A stretch of 15,465 bases of DNA from Campylobacterota bacterium (GCA_030595845.1 JAUVCL010000029.1:1-15465); one strand, 5' to 3'. Numbered from the stretch's first letter, positions 6,714-14,797 are shown. Notes: a model not told the origin generated them from the letters alone. Numbers and translations: made by a program.

Positions 6714-8357
6714 TTAGTTATCTCCAAAGATAAGTGAATTTGGTTTTCTGTTGAGCATACGTAAGAAGACTTGCATCTCTTGAGATGTTTTAGTCAGTAT
6801 CTCCAGTGTTTGCGTTAACTGTTGTTTGACAAGAGAATTACTGTCATAACCTTTAACAACTTTTTCTGTACTTTTTAATGTACGTGTCATCTCTTTGAGT
6901 GCTTGACTGAGTTCATCAGGTAAAACTTCAAATGATTTTTTACTGGTCAATTTATTGATGTTTTTTACAGTTGTTTGTAGATCAACCAGTAATACATTAG
7001 CATTTTCAATCGGTTTAGCACTCTCTTCCACGATCTTATTTACATTTTTAAGCAGTTTCTCCAGCGGTAAGTTATTGAGTTTATCGAGTATCTGTGTGAT
7101 ACTTGTCATTATATCCTTAGAACTTTGACTTGCCATAGGTAGTCGTGCATACTTACCATCATGGATTACTGTCCCGTTTCCATCATTATGCATAAAGGTC
7201 AGATCTATAAAAAGCATACCCGTGATAGGATCAAGAGCAGAGACCTTCGCTCTTAACCCCTCCTCTACAGCTTGGTAAAGGTTGGCTACACCGCTGGAAT
7301 CTCTTTCATTTTTATCTTCAAATACAGAGGTATCTATATCCAGTAACACTTCACCTAACATCTTACGTTTATGCTTATCATAAGAGAGTTCTATAACACT
7401 TACCTTACCTATATCAAAGCCATCAAAACGGACCAGAGAACCTAATTTCAAATTGGCAATAGATTCTTCAGTTCGTAACTTGAATGTTTGATTTGTCGGA
7501 ACCAGAGAACCGACCATTTTACCTTTTGCCTGCGTTTCATTTTTATAAAGCGGGAAAATATGTTGCGAGGGGACAGTATCTGTTTTATTTTTACCGTATG
7601 AAGAGAAAGAAATACCCCCTTCAAGTAGATGTTTTATTGGTGCGATATTAAAATCAAGATTACCTCTGCTCATATCAATATTCACTATATTTTTTATCCA
7701 AAATTTAGAATCATGATGGATAAACGGTACATATTCTTTATCTATGAACACCACTACTTCTATCTTTTTATTGTCAAGAGAAAGATACATATATTCCACC
7801 TGTCCTACTTCGATATTTTTGTAGTAAATCGGTGTCCCTATGACAACATTACCCCCATTGATGGAACTAAGTCGGAAATAATCTCCTCCCCCACTGTCTC
7901 TATAGGGTTGCGTAAGCCCAATAAATTTCTTTCTAAATTGTTTTCCACCCGGTTTTGAATGTACATTGATATAGGTTCCTGAAAGAAGTGTATCAAGTCC
8001 GCTAATACCTGACAATCCTACTTCAGGTTTAACGATCCAGAACTTAGCATGTTCTGTCATATAAGGTTTGGACTCTCTTGTATCCATCCGCACAACAACG
8101 ATCACACCTTCCGTCCCTGGTTCAGCATAGATCTTTGTCACTTTCCCTACAGGAATATTTCTGAACTTCACCACACTTTGCCCTGCGATAAGACCTTCAT
8201 TTTGAGGAAAAACAATTCTAATTTCAGGTCCACGTTTTGCAAAATGCTGATACGCTAACCATCCTGCAATGATCAATGCAATAAAAGGAACGATCCAAAT
8301 AGAGGTAATAAAATTAAACTTCGAAGATTCGGTGATCTCTGGTATTTGTTTTGACAT
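6714..8357 (-). CDS. pqiB: PqiB-like protein with three MCE domains
   Basis: The product has 547 residues, almost the same as E. coli PqiB. Residues 17-36 form a single membrane anchor. Three MCE (MlaD-type) domains follow at about 44-135, 160-225 and 290-395, each with the expected VVKFRNIPVGKV-like core (also IYYKNIEVGQV and VRFDGFDIGKV). Residues of about 410-540 form a long helical coiled coil, and the end reads NRKPNSLIFGDN, typical of PqiB. Known PqiB forms stacked hexameric rings and a coiled-coil needle that channels lipid between the membranes. It is encoded between the PqiA-like and PqiC-like proteins, which supports a complete Pqi complex. The start is 2 bases after the preceding stop, with an AAGGA site. 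Confidence 0.93.
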   Translation of the reverse strand: MSKQIPEITESSKFNFITSIWIVPFIALIIAGWLAYQHFAKRGPEIRIVFPQNEGLIAGQSVVKFRNIPVGKVTKIYAEPGTEGVIVVVRMDTRESKPYMTEHAKFWIVKPEVGLSGISGLDTLLSGTYINVHSKPGGKQFRKKFIGLTQPYRDSGGGDYFRLSSINGGNVVIGTPIYYKNIEVGQVEYMYLSLDNKKIEVVVFIDKEYVPFIHHDSKFWIKNIVNIDMSRGNLDFNIAPIKHLLEGGISFSSYGKNKTDTVPSQHIFPLYKNETQAKGKMVGSLVPTNQTFKLRTEESIANLKLGSLVRFDGFDIGKVSVIELSYDKHKRKMLGEVLLDIDTSVFEDKNERDSSGVANLYQAVEEGLRAKVSALDPITGMLFIDLTFMHNDGNGTVIHDGKYARLPMASQSSKDIMTSITQILDKLNNLPLEKLLKNVNKIVEESAKPIENANVLLVDLQTTVKNINKLTSKKSFEVLPDELSQALKEMTRTLKSTEKVVKGYDSNSLVKQQLTQTLEILTKTSQEMQVFLRMLNRKPNSLIFGDN

Positions 8358-8359
8358 AT

Positions 8360-8959
8360 TTATCTATTTTCCTTAATAAGTGTTTCATCAAATGCATGTG
8401 CGGCTAAAAGTGTAAAAAAGACAGAGATAGCAAACGCTGTTGCTGCGGTACCTGCTAAGATCTCAATACTCGATAAATGTATGAGTGCAGCAAGTATCGC
8501 GACAACAAAAACATCTATCATAGACCAGGGTCCAACCACTTCAGTCAAATAGTAAAGTTTATGCTTATTTACTTTTTTATCTTTTCCTATAGGGTATTTT
8601 ACACTAATTAACAAATAAATCAAGATAAGAAACTTCATCACCGGTATTATAATAGAAGCAAAGAAGATAATCGCCGCTACCGGATATGATTCAAGTTCCC
8701 ATAGTAAAACAACACCACCAAGGATTGTACTTTCTTCTTTTGTACCAAATGCACTGGTTACCAACATAGGATATAGGTTTGCCGGGATATAAGCGATGAT
8801 AGCAGTAATAAGAAAAGCCCAGCTCTTTTCTGTAGAAAAACTTCTATGATGATACATAGCAGAACCGCAACGCCGACAAGAATTTTTTTTACCTTTATCA
8901 ATGTTGACTGCGTCACAGACAGGGCATAGAATGAGTTTATCTTCATCTATTTCTATCAC
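8360..8959 (-). CDS. PqiA-like membrane protein, second half
   Basis: This 199-residue inner-membrane protein has a zinc-ribbon-like N-terminus (CPVCD at C12/C15 and CRRCG at C28/C31) and then four hydrophobic segments at about 47-70, 92-120, 145-163 and 168-187. The motif GPWSMIDVFVVAILAALI (about 143-160) closely parallels PWSMADIFFISILVA in the preceding gene. E. coli PqiA, about 417 residues, contains two such zinc-ribbon-plus-membrane units in one chain; here each is a separate gene, and this is taken as the second by order. Translation starts at GTG 8959, which overlaps the upstream stop as GTGA and has GGAG 8 bases before it. PqiA is thought to feed lipid into, or take it from, the PqiB tube. 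Confidence 0.85.
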   Translation of the reverse strand: MIEIDEDKLILCPVCDAVNIDKGKKNSCRRCGSAMYHHRSFSTEKSWAFLITAIIAYIPANLYPMLVTSAFGTKEESTILGGVVLLWELESYPVAAIIFFASIIIPVMKFLILIYLLISVKYPIGKDKKVNKHKLYYLTEVVGPWSMIDVFVVAILAALIHLSSIEILAGTAATAFAISVFFTLLAAHAFDETLIKENR

Positions 8960-9600
8960 TGCTTATCTCCATCTAAGAGAATTTTTTTTCTAAGCATCCA
9001 TATTTCAGAAAGTTTAATGCTTTTGGTGATGTAAACATCTATCACTACAAAGGCCATTAACGCCCAAAATGCAATACCAATATGTATCTCTCCAAAAGCT
9101 ACAAGTTTAACGATTGCTACAAGTATAGAGATAAAGAAGATATCAGCCATACTCCAAGGGGTCACATAAGAAAGTAATATCAGTAATTCTTTGGTCAACC
9201 TCTCCCCTCGTTTGATCGTTAAAAGGGTAAAAAGCACAATATTGATGACAAATATCATCAAGGGAAAAATGAAAACCAAAAATGCACAAAGTAATCCTAC
9301 AATGTAAAAGCCACTATCTAACAAAGAAAAAATTGTTTTTGGGATGGTAATAAACTGCTCATTCCCAAGTATATCCATCTGAACCAAAGGAAACAGGTTT
9401 GCCAAAATAAAAAAAATAAGCCCTGTGATACTTAATGCCAATGCATGGGTTATGAGCTTAGAGTCATAACGATACAGTATATTTCCACACTCAGGACAAC
9501 AGGCATGACTACCATCTTGTATAGGAAATTCTTCATTCAGCGTATAACACTTATGACAAATAATAAAGTTATCAAGCTCATCTTCATTTTCAAGTTTCAT
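8956..9600 (-). CDS. PqiA-like membrane protein, first half
   Basis: This is a 214-residue inner-membrane protein when started at the ATG at 9600; a TTG at 9621 would add seven residues. The N-terminus is a zinc-ribbon-like pair (CHKC at C15/C18 and CPEC at C35/C38), followed by four hydrophobic segments at about 50-75, 95-130, 145-168 and 173-192. PWSMADIFFISILVA is the signature stretch shared with the next gene. It corresponds to the first unit of full-length PqiA. It is the first gene of the nine-kilobase minus-strand array, so its promoter probably serves the whole operon. The ATG lacks a ribosome site, and a TATAAT lies only 7 bases upstream, which points to a leaderless or nearly leaderless message. 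Confidence 0.83.
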   Translation of the reverse strand: MKLENEDELDNFIICHKCYTLNEEFPIQDGSHACCPECGNILYRYDSKLITHALALSITGLIFFILANLFPLVQMDILGNEQFITIPKTIFSLLDSGFYIVGLLCAFLVFIFPLMIFVINIVLFTLLTIKRGERLTKELLILLSYVTPWSMADIFFISILVAIVKLVAFGEIHIGIAFWALMAFVVIDVYITKSIKLSEIWMLRKKILLDGDKQ

Positions 9601-9603
9601 GGT

Positions 9604-9613
9604 TATAATTATA
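9604..9613. promoter_or_regulatory. Palindromic divergent -10 element TATAATTATA
   Basis: This perfect 10-bp palindrome gives TATAAT on the plus strand (9604-9609) and TATAAT on the minus strand (9613-9608), between the divergent pqiA-like and lipid-kinase-like genes. On the minus strand, +1 would fall at about 9601, next to the ATG at 9600. On the plus strand, +1 would fall at about 9616, giving a 30-base leader with AAGGA. No convincing -35 is seen for either, which is common for sigma-70 promoters of Campylobacterota. The two promoters could not be occupied by polymerase at the same time. Confidence 0.5.
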
Positions 9614-9645
9614 GCCAACAAAACTACAAGGGACCTCTAAGGACT

Positions 9646-10329
9646 ATGATGCAGATTCTTTCCATAGGTAAACTATTTGAACATGATAAACTCTCCATCA
9701 CATCTATAGAGCTATCTGCCCTATCAACATATCCCAATATAGAAGACTATAGCTACATCATCATCTCTGGTGGGGATGGAAGTATCAGACGGGTAGTCAA
9801 AATATTGCATACCCTGAAACTGCAGGTTCCGATCATACTCAACCCTGTTGGGTCTTTTAATGTTGTTGCCAAAATGTATCGTGTGCCAAAACTTCAGAAA
9901 ATTTTAGAGATGCTTGCAGGTGGGAAAACGCCCAAAACCAGAGAACAACAGTATTATGCACTCAATCATGAAGTTTTTCTTTTCTCTGCCGGCAATATGG
10001 GTGACCTGCAACACATTTACCTTTCAGAATCACTGCGTTTTGGGGTTTTAAAAGAAGGGATGTCCAAGTATATACTCGCTGTACTCTTTTTACTCCCTCT
10101 ACACCTCATCATGACACCTTTTATGCTCCTGAGTCCAAATCGGTTTTTCATCTTTACTCCTGTATCTTTTATCAAAAAATTCGGCTCTTTTTACGGAGAA
10201 GTCAAAGAGATGACAGTTGAGTTGGAAAATGATTATAATCATATAGAGTTAGATGGGGACATTGTAACCATTGAAGAACGTGTTTTACAGATAAAGCCTG
10301 AGGGAAAGATAAAGATTGTTATAGGCTAA
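9646..10329 (+). CDS. Diacylglycerol/sphingosine-kinase-like lipid kinase, N-terminally short
   Basis: The product is a 227-residue cytoplasmic protein of the DAGK catalytic (YegS/LCB5-like) family. Visible motifs are the nucleotide-binding IIISGGDGSIRRVV (GGDGS at 42-46), ILNPVGSFNVVAK (65-76) in the place of the usual GTxNDFA loop, and ELDGDIV near the C-terminus. Such enzymes usually have about 290-300 residues and begin with an NPxSG strand about 60 residues before GGDGT. Here only 41 residues precede the motif and that strand is not seen. AAGGA (9639-9643) supports a start at 9646 or the adjacent ATG at 9649; the frame is open further upstream only because it runs antisense through the pqiA-like gene. 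Head-to-head placement with the Pqi operon hints at a membrane-lipid role, but substrate and activity are unproven. Confidence 0.75.
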   Translation: MMQILSIGKLFEHDKLSITSIELSALSTYPNIEDYSYIIISGGDGSIRRVVKILHTLKLQVPIILNPVGSFNVVAKMYRVPKLQKILEMLAGGKTPKTREQQYYALNHEVFLFSAGNMGDLQHIYLSESLRFGVLKEGMSKYILAVLFLLPLHLIMTPFMLLSPNRFFIFTPVSFIKKFGSFYGEVKEMTVELENDYNHIELDGDIVTIEERVLQIKPEGKIKIVIG

Positions 10330-10346
10330 TATCGCTCAATCACTCT

Positions 10347-11687
10347 TTAACTCTCATAACTTTCTGCATAGCTGCACACTTTATTCTTACCAGATCTTTT
10401 TGCTTCATACATGGCATTATCTGCTTTATTTATAACAATTTCAATGTCGTTGTCTACTATCATATTTGCCATTGCAACGCCAATACTGGTGGTAACACGT
10501 AACTCTTTTTCACTAGGCAGTTCTATGATCATTTCCTCAACAAGTTCTCGAATATTTTCTGCAATCTTCATACTGCTTTCCAAGCTAATATCAGGAAGAA
10601 TGATGATATATTCTTCTCCCCCATATCTACATACTATGTCTTCTTTTCGTGTATTTTCCATCAATATATTTGCAATAGAAATAATAACGTCATCACCAAT
10701 ATGATGTCCATAGATATCGTTAATATTTTTAAAGTTATCAATATCCAACAATATTAATGAGATATTATTATGTTTTCTTTTATTGACATCAAACATCTCT
10801 TCTGCAATCTCTGCGAAGTATCTTCTATTATAAAGTTTAGTCATTGGATCTATAGAAGCCAAAAGTTTTAACTCATCCTTGCTTGCTTCCAGATCTTTAG
10901 TACGTACCTTGATCTTTTCTTCCAAGTTTTCATTAAGTTCTGTTAGTTCAGTATAAGATTTTTCAAGTTTTAAAGACATCACTTTAAATGTCTTTGCTAG
11001 TACCCCTACTTCGTCATTACGATGTATATGCAATAGATCTTCATTTCCATCCAGCTTACCTTGCGCTATATTTTTTGCTGCTTTCGTAAGTAATAAAATA
11101 GGATGCATTAATCTTTTTGCCCAGAAAAAGACTAAAGTACTGAAGACTATAAAAACGATTAATGCCAAAAAAATGGCATTTTCTATATTTCTTCTCTTTT
11201 TATCTACACTGATCTGTCGTGCTTTAGTCATTTCCTTATTTAATATATCTAAAGAATAGACCAATGAAAAAGTACCCCAATGCGTATACAGTCTTATAGG
11301 TGTAGAAATGATAATATTATTTTCATTCTCCTCAATAGTCTCTTCTTCTACACTCCTATGGTAAGGTCTTCCTTCAAAAAGTTGCATCTCTTTATTGTCA
11401 CTTACCAATGCTACACCTTCGATCTCTTCTCTTTCCACCAATTGTTTTAAAAGCTTTGAAATATGTGAAAGATTCATGGATGCAAGATCATTTTCTATCT
11501 CACTTGTATGGTAATGTATCGTATATTTTGCATTTTGGAGCATTTGCTTTTTCATAAAGGCTACTCTATTTTTGAGCTGAATATTAAATGTTTTTTCATC
11601 TTCTTCAAGATTTAGATACGTAAACAAAGAAACAATAAAAACAATGATAGATAACAAAACTAAGATAAATTTATTACTAAGACTCAT
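10347..11687 (-). CDS. Membrane diguanylate cyclase with HAMP and GGDEF domains
   Basis: This 446-residue signalling enzyme would make cyclic-di-GMP from two GTP. TM1 lies at about residues 7-26, a periplasmic sensing region at 27-170 and TM2 at 171-190. A HAMP domain follows at about 190-243 and a coiled-coil stalk at 240-275. The GGDEF domain covers about 276-440. The active site reads GGEEY (356-360), with a metal-binding LLDIDNFKNINDIYGH upstream. An inhibitory I-site is intact: RKED (347-350) lies exactly five residues before GGEEY. The variant GGEEY, with a final aromatic other than phenylalanine, is within the active range of the family. The start overlaps the PhnD-like gene as ATGA, with AAGGAG 8 bases upstream. 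The binding protein is therefore the probable ligand-sensing partner. Confidence 0.92.
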   Translation of the reverse strand: MSLSNKFILVLLSIIVFIVSLFTYLNLEEDEKTFNIQLKNRVAFMKKQMLQNAKYTIHYHTSEIENDLASMNLSHISKLLKQLVEREEIEGVALVSDNKEMQLFEGRPYHRSVEEETIEENENNIIISTPIRLYTHWGTFSLVYSLDILNKEMTKARQISVDKKRRNIENAIFLALIVFIVFSTLVFFWAKRLMHPILLLTKAAKNIAQGKLDGNEDLLHIHRNDEVGVLAKTFKVMSLKLEKSYTELTELNENLEEKIKVRTKDLEASKDELKLLASIDPMTKLYNRRYFAEIAEEMFDVNKRKHNNISLILLDIDNFKNINDIYGHHIGDDVIISIANILMENTRKEDIVCRYGGEEYIIILPDISLESSMKIAENIRELVEEMIIELPSEKELRVTTSIGVAMANMIVDNDIEIVINKADNAMYEAKRSGKNKVCSYAESYES

Positions 11688-12436
11688 TTGACACTCCTTA
11701 ACTCTCTAAGGTGTGTATTATTGAGTTTAATAAAATTATCTATACCCAAAAGTTTTAAAATACTTTTTCCATTTTTACTTTTATTCATATTGGTAAAAAT
11801 CCTTATGAAATCTTTATCTTGGACACTCTCATTATTTACAGCCACCAACATCCTGTAATTAGAATCTGATTCACTGTATATAAGCATGTTTTTAGTCAAA
11901 GAACTATTGTTTTTTTGTAAGAATATAAAACTATCTTTTGATACAGCTGCAAACTGACTCATACCATACCCTACCGACATCAATGCATCGATCTCTTTTG
12001 GTACTTTCAATAATGTTAAATGGCTAATAGCAAATGTTTTACGAAGAAGTTTTTTTGTATATATTTTTGAAAACGATGTGCTTACAGTACCCTCTAATGG
12101 TGCATTTTTTTTACCAATGATCACATTAGTGTCAGTAATGCTCTTTTTGTTCTGTGCCACAAAAACAGCATTGAGGTTATGTTTTTTTGCGATCTGTTTG
12201 TAGTGTAAACTTGAGAGCATGACGATGCTATCACTCTCTTCTAGAAAAACTTCAAACATCTCTTTATCTGTAAAAGCTTGAAATTCATATGCCCCGTATT
12301 TTAACAAATAACGGTCAAATTGAACTTTTAAGGTTTTAAAATTATCTATATTTTTGTCTGCAGTATAGTAATATACTTTATGTAGTTCAGCAAAAAGCAT
12401 CACACACAAAAGAAAAAATATACTGATAACTTTCAT
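11684..12436 (-). CDS. PhnD-like periplasmic substrate-binding protein, likely sensor partner
   Basis: This is a 250-residue secreted protein with a signal peptide at residues 1-16 (ending LFA). It resembles the phosphate/phosphonate-type (PhnD-like) solute-binding fold. Residues 20-26 (VYYYTAD) are followed by a helix with a lysine-rich tail, FDRYLLKYG, and by SIVMLSSLHYKQIAKK and VFVAQNKK. Later come IIGKKNAPLEG, DALMSVGYGMSQFAAV, and the terminal FIRIFTNMNKSKNGKSILKLLGI. There is no neighbouring ABC permease or ATPase. Instead the stop overlaps the diguanylate cyclase start by 4 bp, so the likely role is presenting a ligand to the cyclase's periplasmic domain, not import. The ligand is unknown. 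Sequence similarity to PhnD is weak and judged by pattern. Confidence 0.6.
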   Translation of the reverse strand: MKVISIFFLLCVMLFAELHKVYYYTADKNIDNFKTLKVQFDRYLLKYGAYEFQAFTDKEMFEVFLEESDSIVMLSSLHYKQIAKKHNLNAVFVAQNKKSITDTNVIIGKKNAPLEGTVSTSFSKIYTKKLLRKTFAISHLTLLKVPKEIDALMSVGYGMSQFAAVSKDSFIFLQKNNSSLTKNMLIYSESDSNYRMLVAVNNESVQDKDFIRIFTNMNKSKNGKSILKLLGIDNFIKLNNTHLRELRSVK

Positions 12437-12520
12437 CTATTACATCCCCCCTATGTTCAGTAATCTACGTATATTTACTCTAACCAATATTCACTTATAT
12501 ATCAATAAAAAAAATATCTA

Positions 12521-12526
12521 AGTATA
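12521..12526 (-). promoter_or_regulatory. Possible -10 box for the PhnD-like/diguanylate cyclase operon
   Basis: The 107-bp gap between the helicase gene and the PhnD-like gene is strongly AT-rich and reads TATACT on the minus strand here, giving a leader of about 78 bases. A second candidate, TATAAG (12499-12494), lies closer. The leader ends with a G-rich run (AGGGGGG) that could be the ribosome site, though it is about 9 to 13 bases from the ATG. No clear terminator for the helicase gene is seen in the gap. Confidence 0.25.
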
Positions 12527-12543
12527 AATATTCCTCTACCTTT

Positions 12544-13827
12544 TTATGTAACACCCAATCTTTTATAATAATCAACCACTCTTTGATCTACATTTATCAC
12601 CCGATGCAGATACTGTGTCAGATCACCTTTGTTATAATCCAATTTTAAATTTCTAGGGTTCACTGCACGTGAGATAGCCACATAAAACTGGCTTGGGGCA
12701 AAGATGTTGTCTACATTACAGGTAAGATTATCTATACTCATGCCTTGAGACTTGTGAATAGTCACTGCGTAAGCAAGTTTTAGTGGGAATTGAGAAAGTG
12801 TTGCAAGTGATATGCTTTCAACTGTACCATCCTCTTTCACCAGCATATCTACAAGGTCAAACTCATGACGTTCTACACGTACATACTCCTCTTCTTTTTC
12901 TACGATGAGATGGTTTTCTTCTATCTTTTTGAGTATCCCTCTTTCACCATTGACAAACTTACCCCATTTATTGACTGTAAAGAGTATAGGCACACCTTCT
13001 TTGAGGGTCAGATGTTCGGAGATAGGAAGCATGTTCTTCCATCCTGCCAGCTTTTTCTCATGTACAGAGCCAAACATCTCTACATTAGCAAAAAGAATGG
13101 TCTCTTCGGTATCAAGTTCATTGATCTTGGCACGATTGGTCTGTTCGACTTCCAGGTTACGTCCATACAGATAAGTAGGTTCTTCTTCCATCCCTTCCGT
13201 GTTCCACAATCTTGTCATGTAGGCTACCACTTCATCATCACAGATACCTTTACGTACTTTTGAAAGAATATAGGTAAATTCAGCATCAGTGGTACGTTTC
13301 ATCTCTGTGAGTTCAATGACCATCAGATCAAATCTATCCCATGCCATAGACTCAAAAGCATAGAGTTTTTGACCAAAAACATCATTTCGACTATTGCGCT
13401 TCACTACAGGAGGAAGTTGAAAAAAGTCTCCCACAAAAAGGACTTTCCCAAGATATCCGTAGTTGTTCAGTCTATAGGCAATCATATCGAGAAGATCCGT
13501 ACTGACCATAGAAATTTCATCAATGATAATGAGGTCTGTTGCCTTGAGTATTTTTTTTAAATCAAGTAGACGTTTTTTGGCACGTTTATCACTCTGATTA
13601 AGTTCATCAAAATTTGATGCTATACCAAAGACAAAGAAACTGTGTACGGTAAACCCTCCAATGTTCACAGCACTCACACCTGTAGAACCCAAAGAGACAA
13701 CTTGCTTACCACGTTTACGGTAATCTGAGATCACTTCATTGGTAATATAACTCTTTCCTACTCCCGCACCGCCTGTTAAAAATACGTTTGAGTGTTTTAG
13801 TGCCTCAAGTACATCTGTTTTATCCAT
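12544..13827 (-). CDS. PIF1/RecD-like SF1B DNA helicase
   Basis: This 427-residue cytoplasmic ATPase has the full set of superfamily-1B helicase motifs. Walker A is GGAGVGKS (19-26). A Q/Ia-like segment is GSTGVSAVNIGG (47-58), and Walker B is IIIDEISM (100-107). Motif III is GDFFQLPP (133-140), motif V is VTIHKSQGMSID (355-366) and motif VI is YVAISRA (382-388). This set is typical of PIF1-type 5'-to-3' helicases that unwind G-quadruplexes or stalled forks. The length is near the minimal bacterial form, with no extra C-terminal domain. The ATG overlaps the end of the RNase T2 gene by 8 bp, so the two are co-translated although one product is secreted and the other acts on DNA; this is probably genome compaction more than a shared pathway. 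Confidence 0.9.
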   Translation of the reverse strand: MDKTDVLEALKHSNVFLTGGAGVGKSYITNEVISDYRKRGKQVVSLGSTGVSAVNIGGFTVHSFFVFGIASNFDELNQSDKRAKKRLLDLKKILKATDLIIIDEISMVSTDLLDMIAYRLNNYGYLGKVLFVGDFFQLPPVVKRNSRNDVFGQKLYAFESMAWDRFDLMVIELTEMKRTTDAEFTYILSKVRKGICDDEVVAYMTRLWNTEGMEEEPTYLYGRNLEVEQTNRAKINELDTEETILFANVEMFGSVHEKKLAGWKNMLPISEHLTLKEGVPILFTVNKWGKFVNGERGILKKIEENHLIVEKEEEYVRVERHEFDLVDMLVKEDGTVESISLATLSQFPLKLAYAVTIHKSQGMSIDNLTCNVDNIFAPSQFYVAISRAVNPRNLKLDYNKGDLTQYLHRVINVDQRVVDYYKRLGVT

Positions 13828-14797
13828 TAAACCCTGCCTTATCTATGCGTCCGCCAGTACAGTACGATCTTGTTTGCTTGCCACGTTTAAGTAGTGTTGA
13901 AAGGTCATTAGAACCTGATCCCAAGTGTAACCACAACTCGGTTATCAAACCTTTTTTACACTTCATCTCTACACGTTTTCCCGTTCCCTGTCCAAAACTT
14001 CTGTCAAACAATGTACGTACCTGCTGTAAGGTAACACGTTTTCCTAAGTGCTTTTGAAAAAACTGACCTGCATTAGAAGCATTCAACTGTTCCACCAAAC
14101 CCACTGCATCTTCATAATATGTATGGGCATTACTACTGTAGCAGGTTCCATGTTTTACCCACTCATGTTTGTGGAGATTTGAATAAAATCCGGGCATCAC
14201 TTTTTGTAAACGTTCTCTAAGATCAGTACTAAGCCCTAGATCTGAAAGCTTATGCCACTGTTTATGCTTGTCTAAACTTTTCTCATAGCTGTCTTTCCCG
14301 CAGTACTGATTACTTTTAGGCTGAGGCCATAGACCATGTAAAACAAAATACTTCTCTTTGTATATCCCTTTCCCAAAAGGAAAAAAGGTTTTTTTACACT
14401 CTTTTTTATACCTGTGTGTTTCACAAAATGCATTATGCCATGAAAGCACAAGAAGGTTTTGTTTTTGACTTACAAACTCTTTTTTTACTTCAGTCTCACG
14501 TTTTATATAGGCATCAACACTATCATTTTCATGTTCTTGTTTTTCTAACTGTGATACTCTGGAAAAACATTCATCATCTACCCAACGTTGTGCAGGCTGT
14601 TCACCTTTTACCAGTATGAGATTTTGACCTTTATGGTGTTTAAGCACTGTATATGTTTTAGATGTATCTAAAATGACATGATGCGTATTCATCGTATGTT
14701 TCATATTATTATAAGCTGGACATTCTTGTGACGGTCGTGCCTCAAATCTAGCAAAAAGAGTAGTGAACAACAATAAAAATAGTATGATAAGTTTCAA
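13820..14797 (-). CDS. Secreted ribonuclease T2 with N-terminal extension
   Basis: This 325-residue exported ribonuclease has a signal peptide at residues 1-16 (ending FA). The T2 domain starts at about residue 113 and carries both catalytic segments: FVLHGLWPQ (CAS I, H154) and HKHEWVKHGTCY (CAS II, H211, E212, H216). These are the residues for RNA cleavage through a 2',3'-cyclic phosphate. Cysteines in FCETHRYKKEC, YCGKD and GTCY are candidates for disulfides. Residues of about 17-112 are an extra domain (TYTVLKHHKGQNLILVKG, then RWVDDECF, possibly SH3-like) followed by a charged helix, absent from short T2 enzymes. The start is TTG at 14797 with AAGGA six bases upstream; the next in-frame ATG would remove the signal peptide. 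It probably scavenges or degrades extracytoplasmic RNA. Confidence 0.9.
   Translation of the reverse strand: MKLIILFLLLFTTLFARFEARPSQECPAYNNMKHTMNTHHVILDTSKTYTVLKHHKGQNLILVKGEQPAQRWVDDECFSRVSQLEKQEHENDSVDAYIKRETEVKKEFVSQKQNLLVLSWHNAFCETHRYKKECKKTFFPFGKGIYKEKYFVLHGLWPQPKSNQYCGKDSYEKSLDKHKQWHKLSDLGLSTDLRERLQKVMPGFYSNLHKHEWVKHGTCYSSNAHTYYEDAVGLVEQLNASNAGQFFQKHLGKRVTLQQVRTLFDRSFGQGTGKRVEMKCKKGLITELWLHLGSGSNDLSTLLKRGKQTRSYCTGGRIDKAGFNG

Noticed and set aside
7629..7958. Plus-strand open frame inside pqiB
   Set aside because: It is antisense to the second MCE domain and has no coding signature.
9445..9645. In-frame upstream extension of the lipid-kinase-like gene
   Set aside because: It lies antisense to the conserved pqiA-like coding region, its translation has no family features, and a good AAGGA site marks the start at 9646/9649.
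10330..10346. Terminator between the convergent lipid-kinase and diguanylate cyclase genes
   Set aside because: Only 17 bp separate the stops and no stem followed by a T-run is visible.
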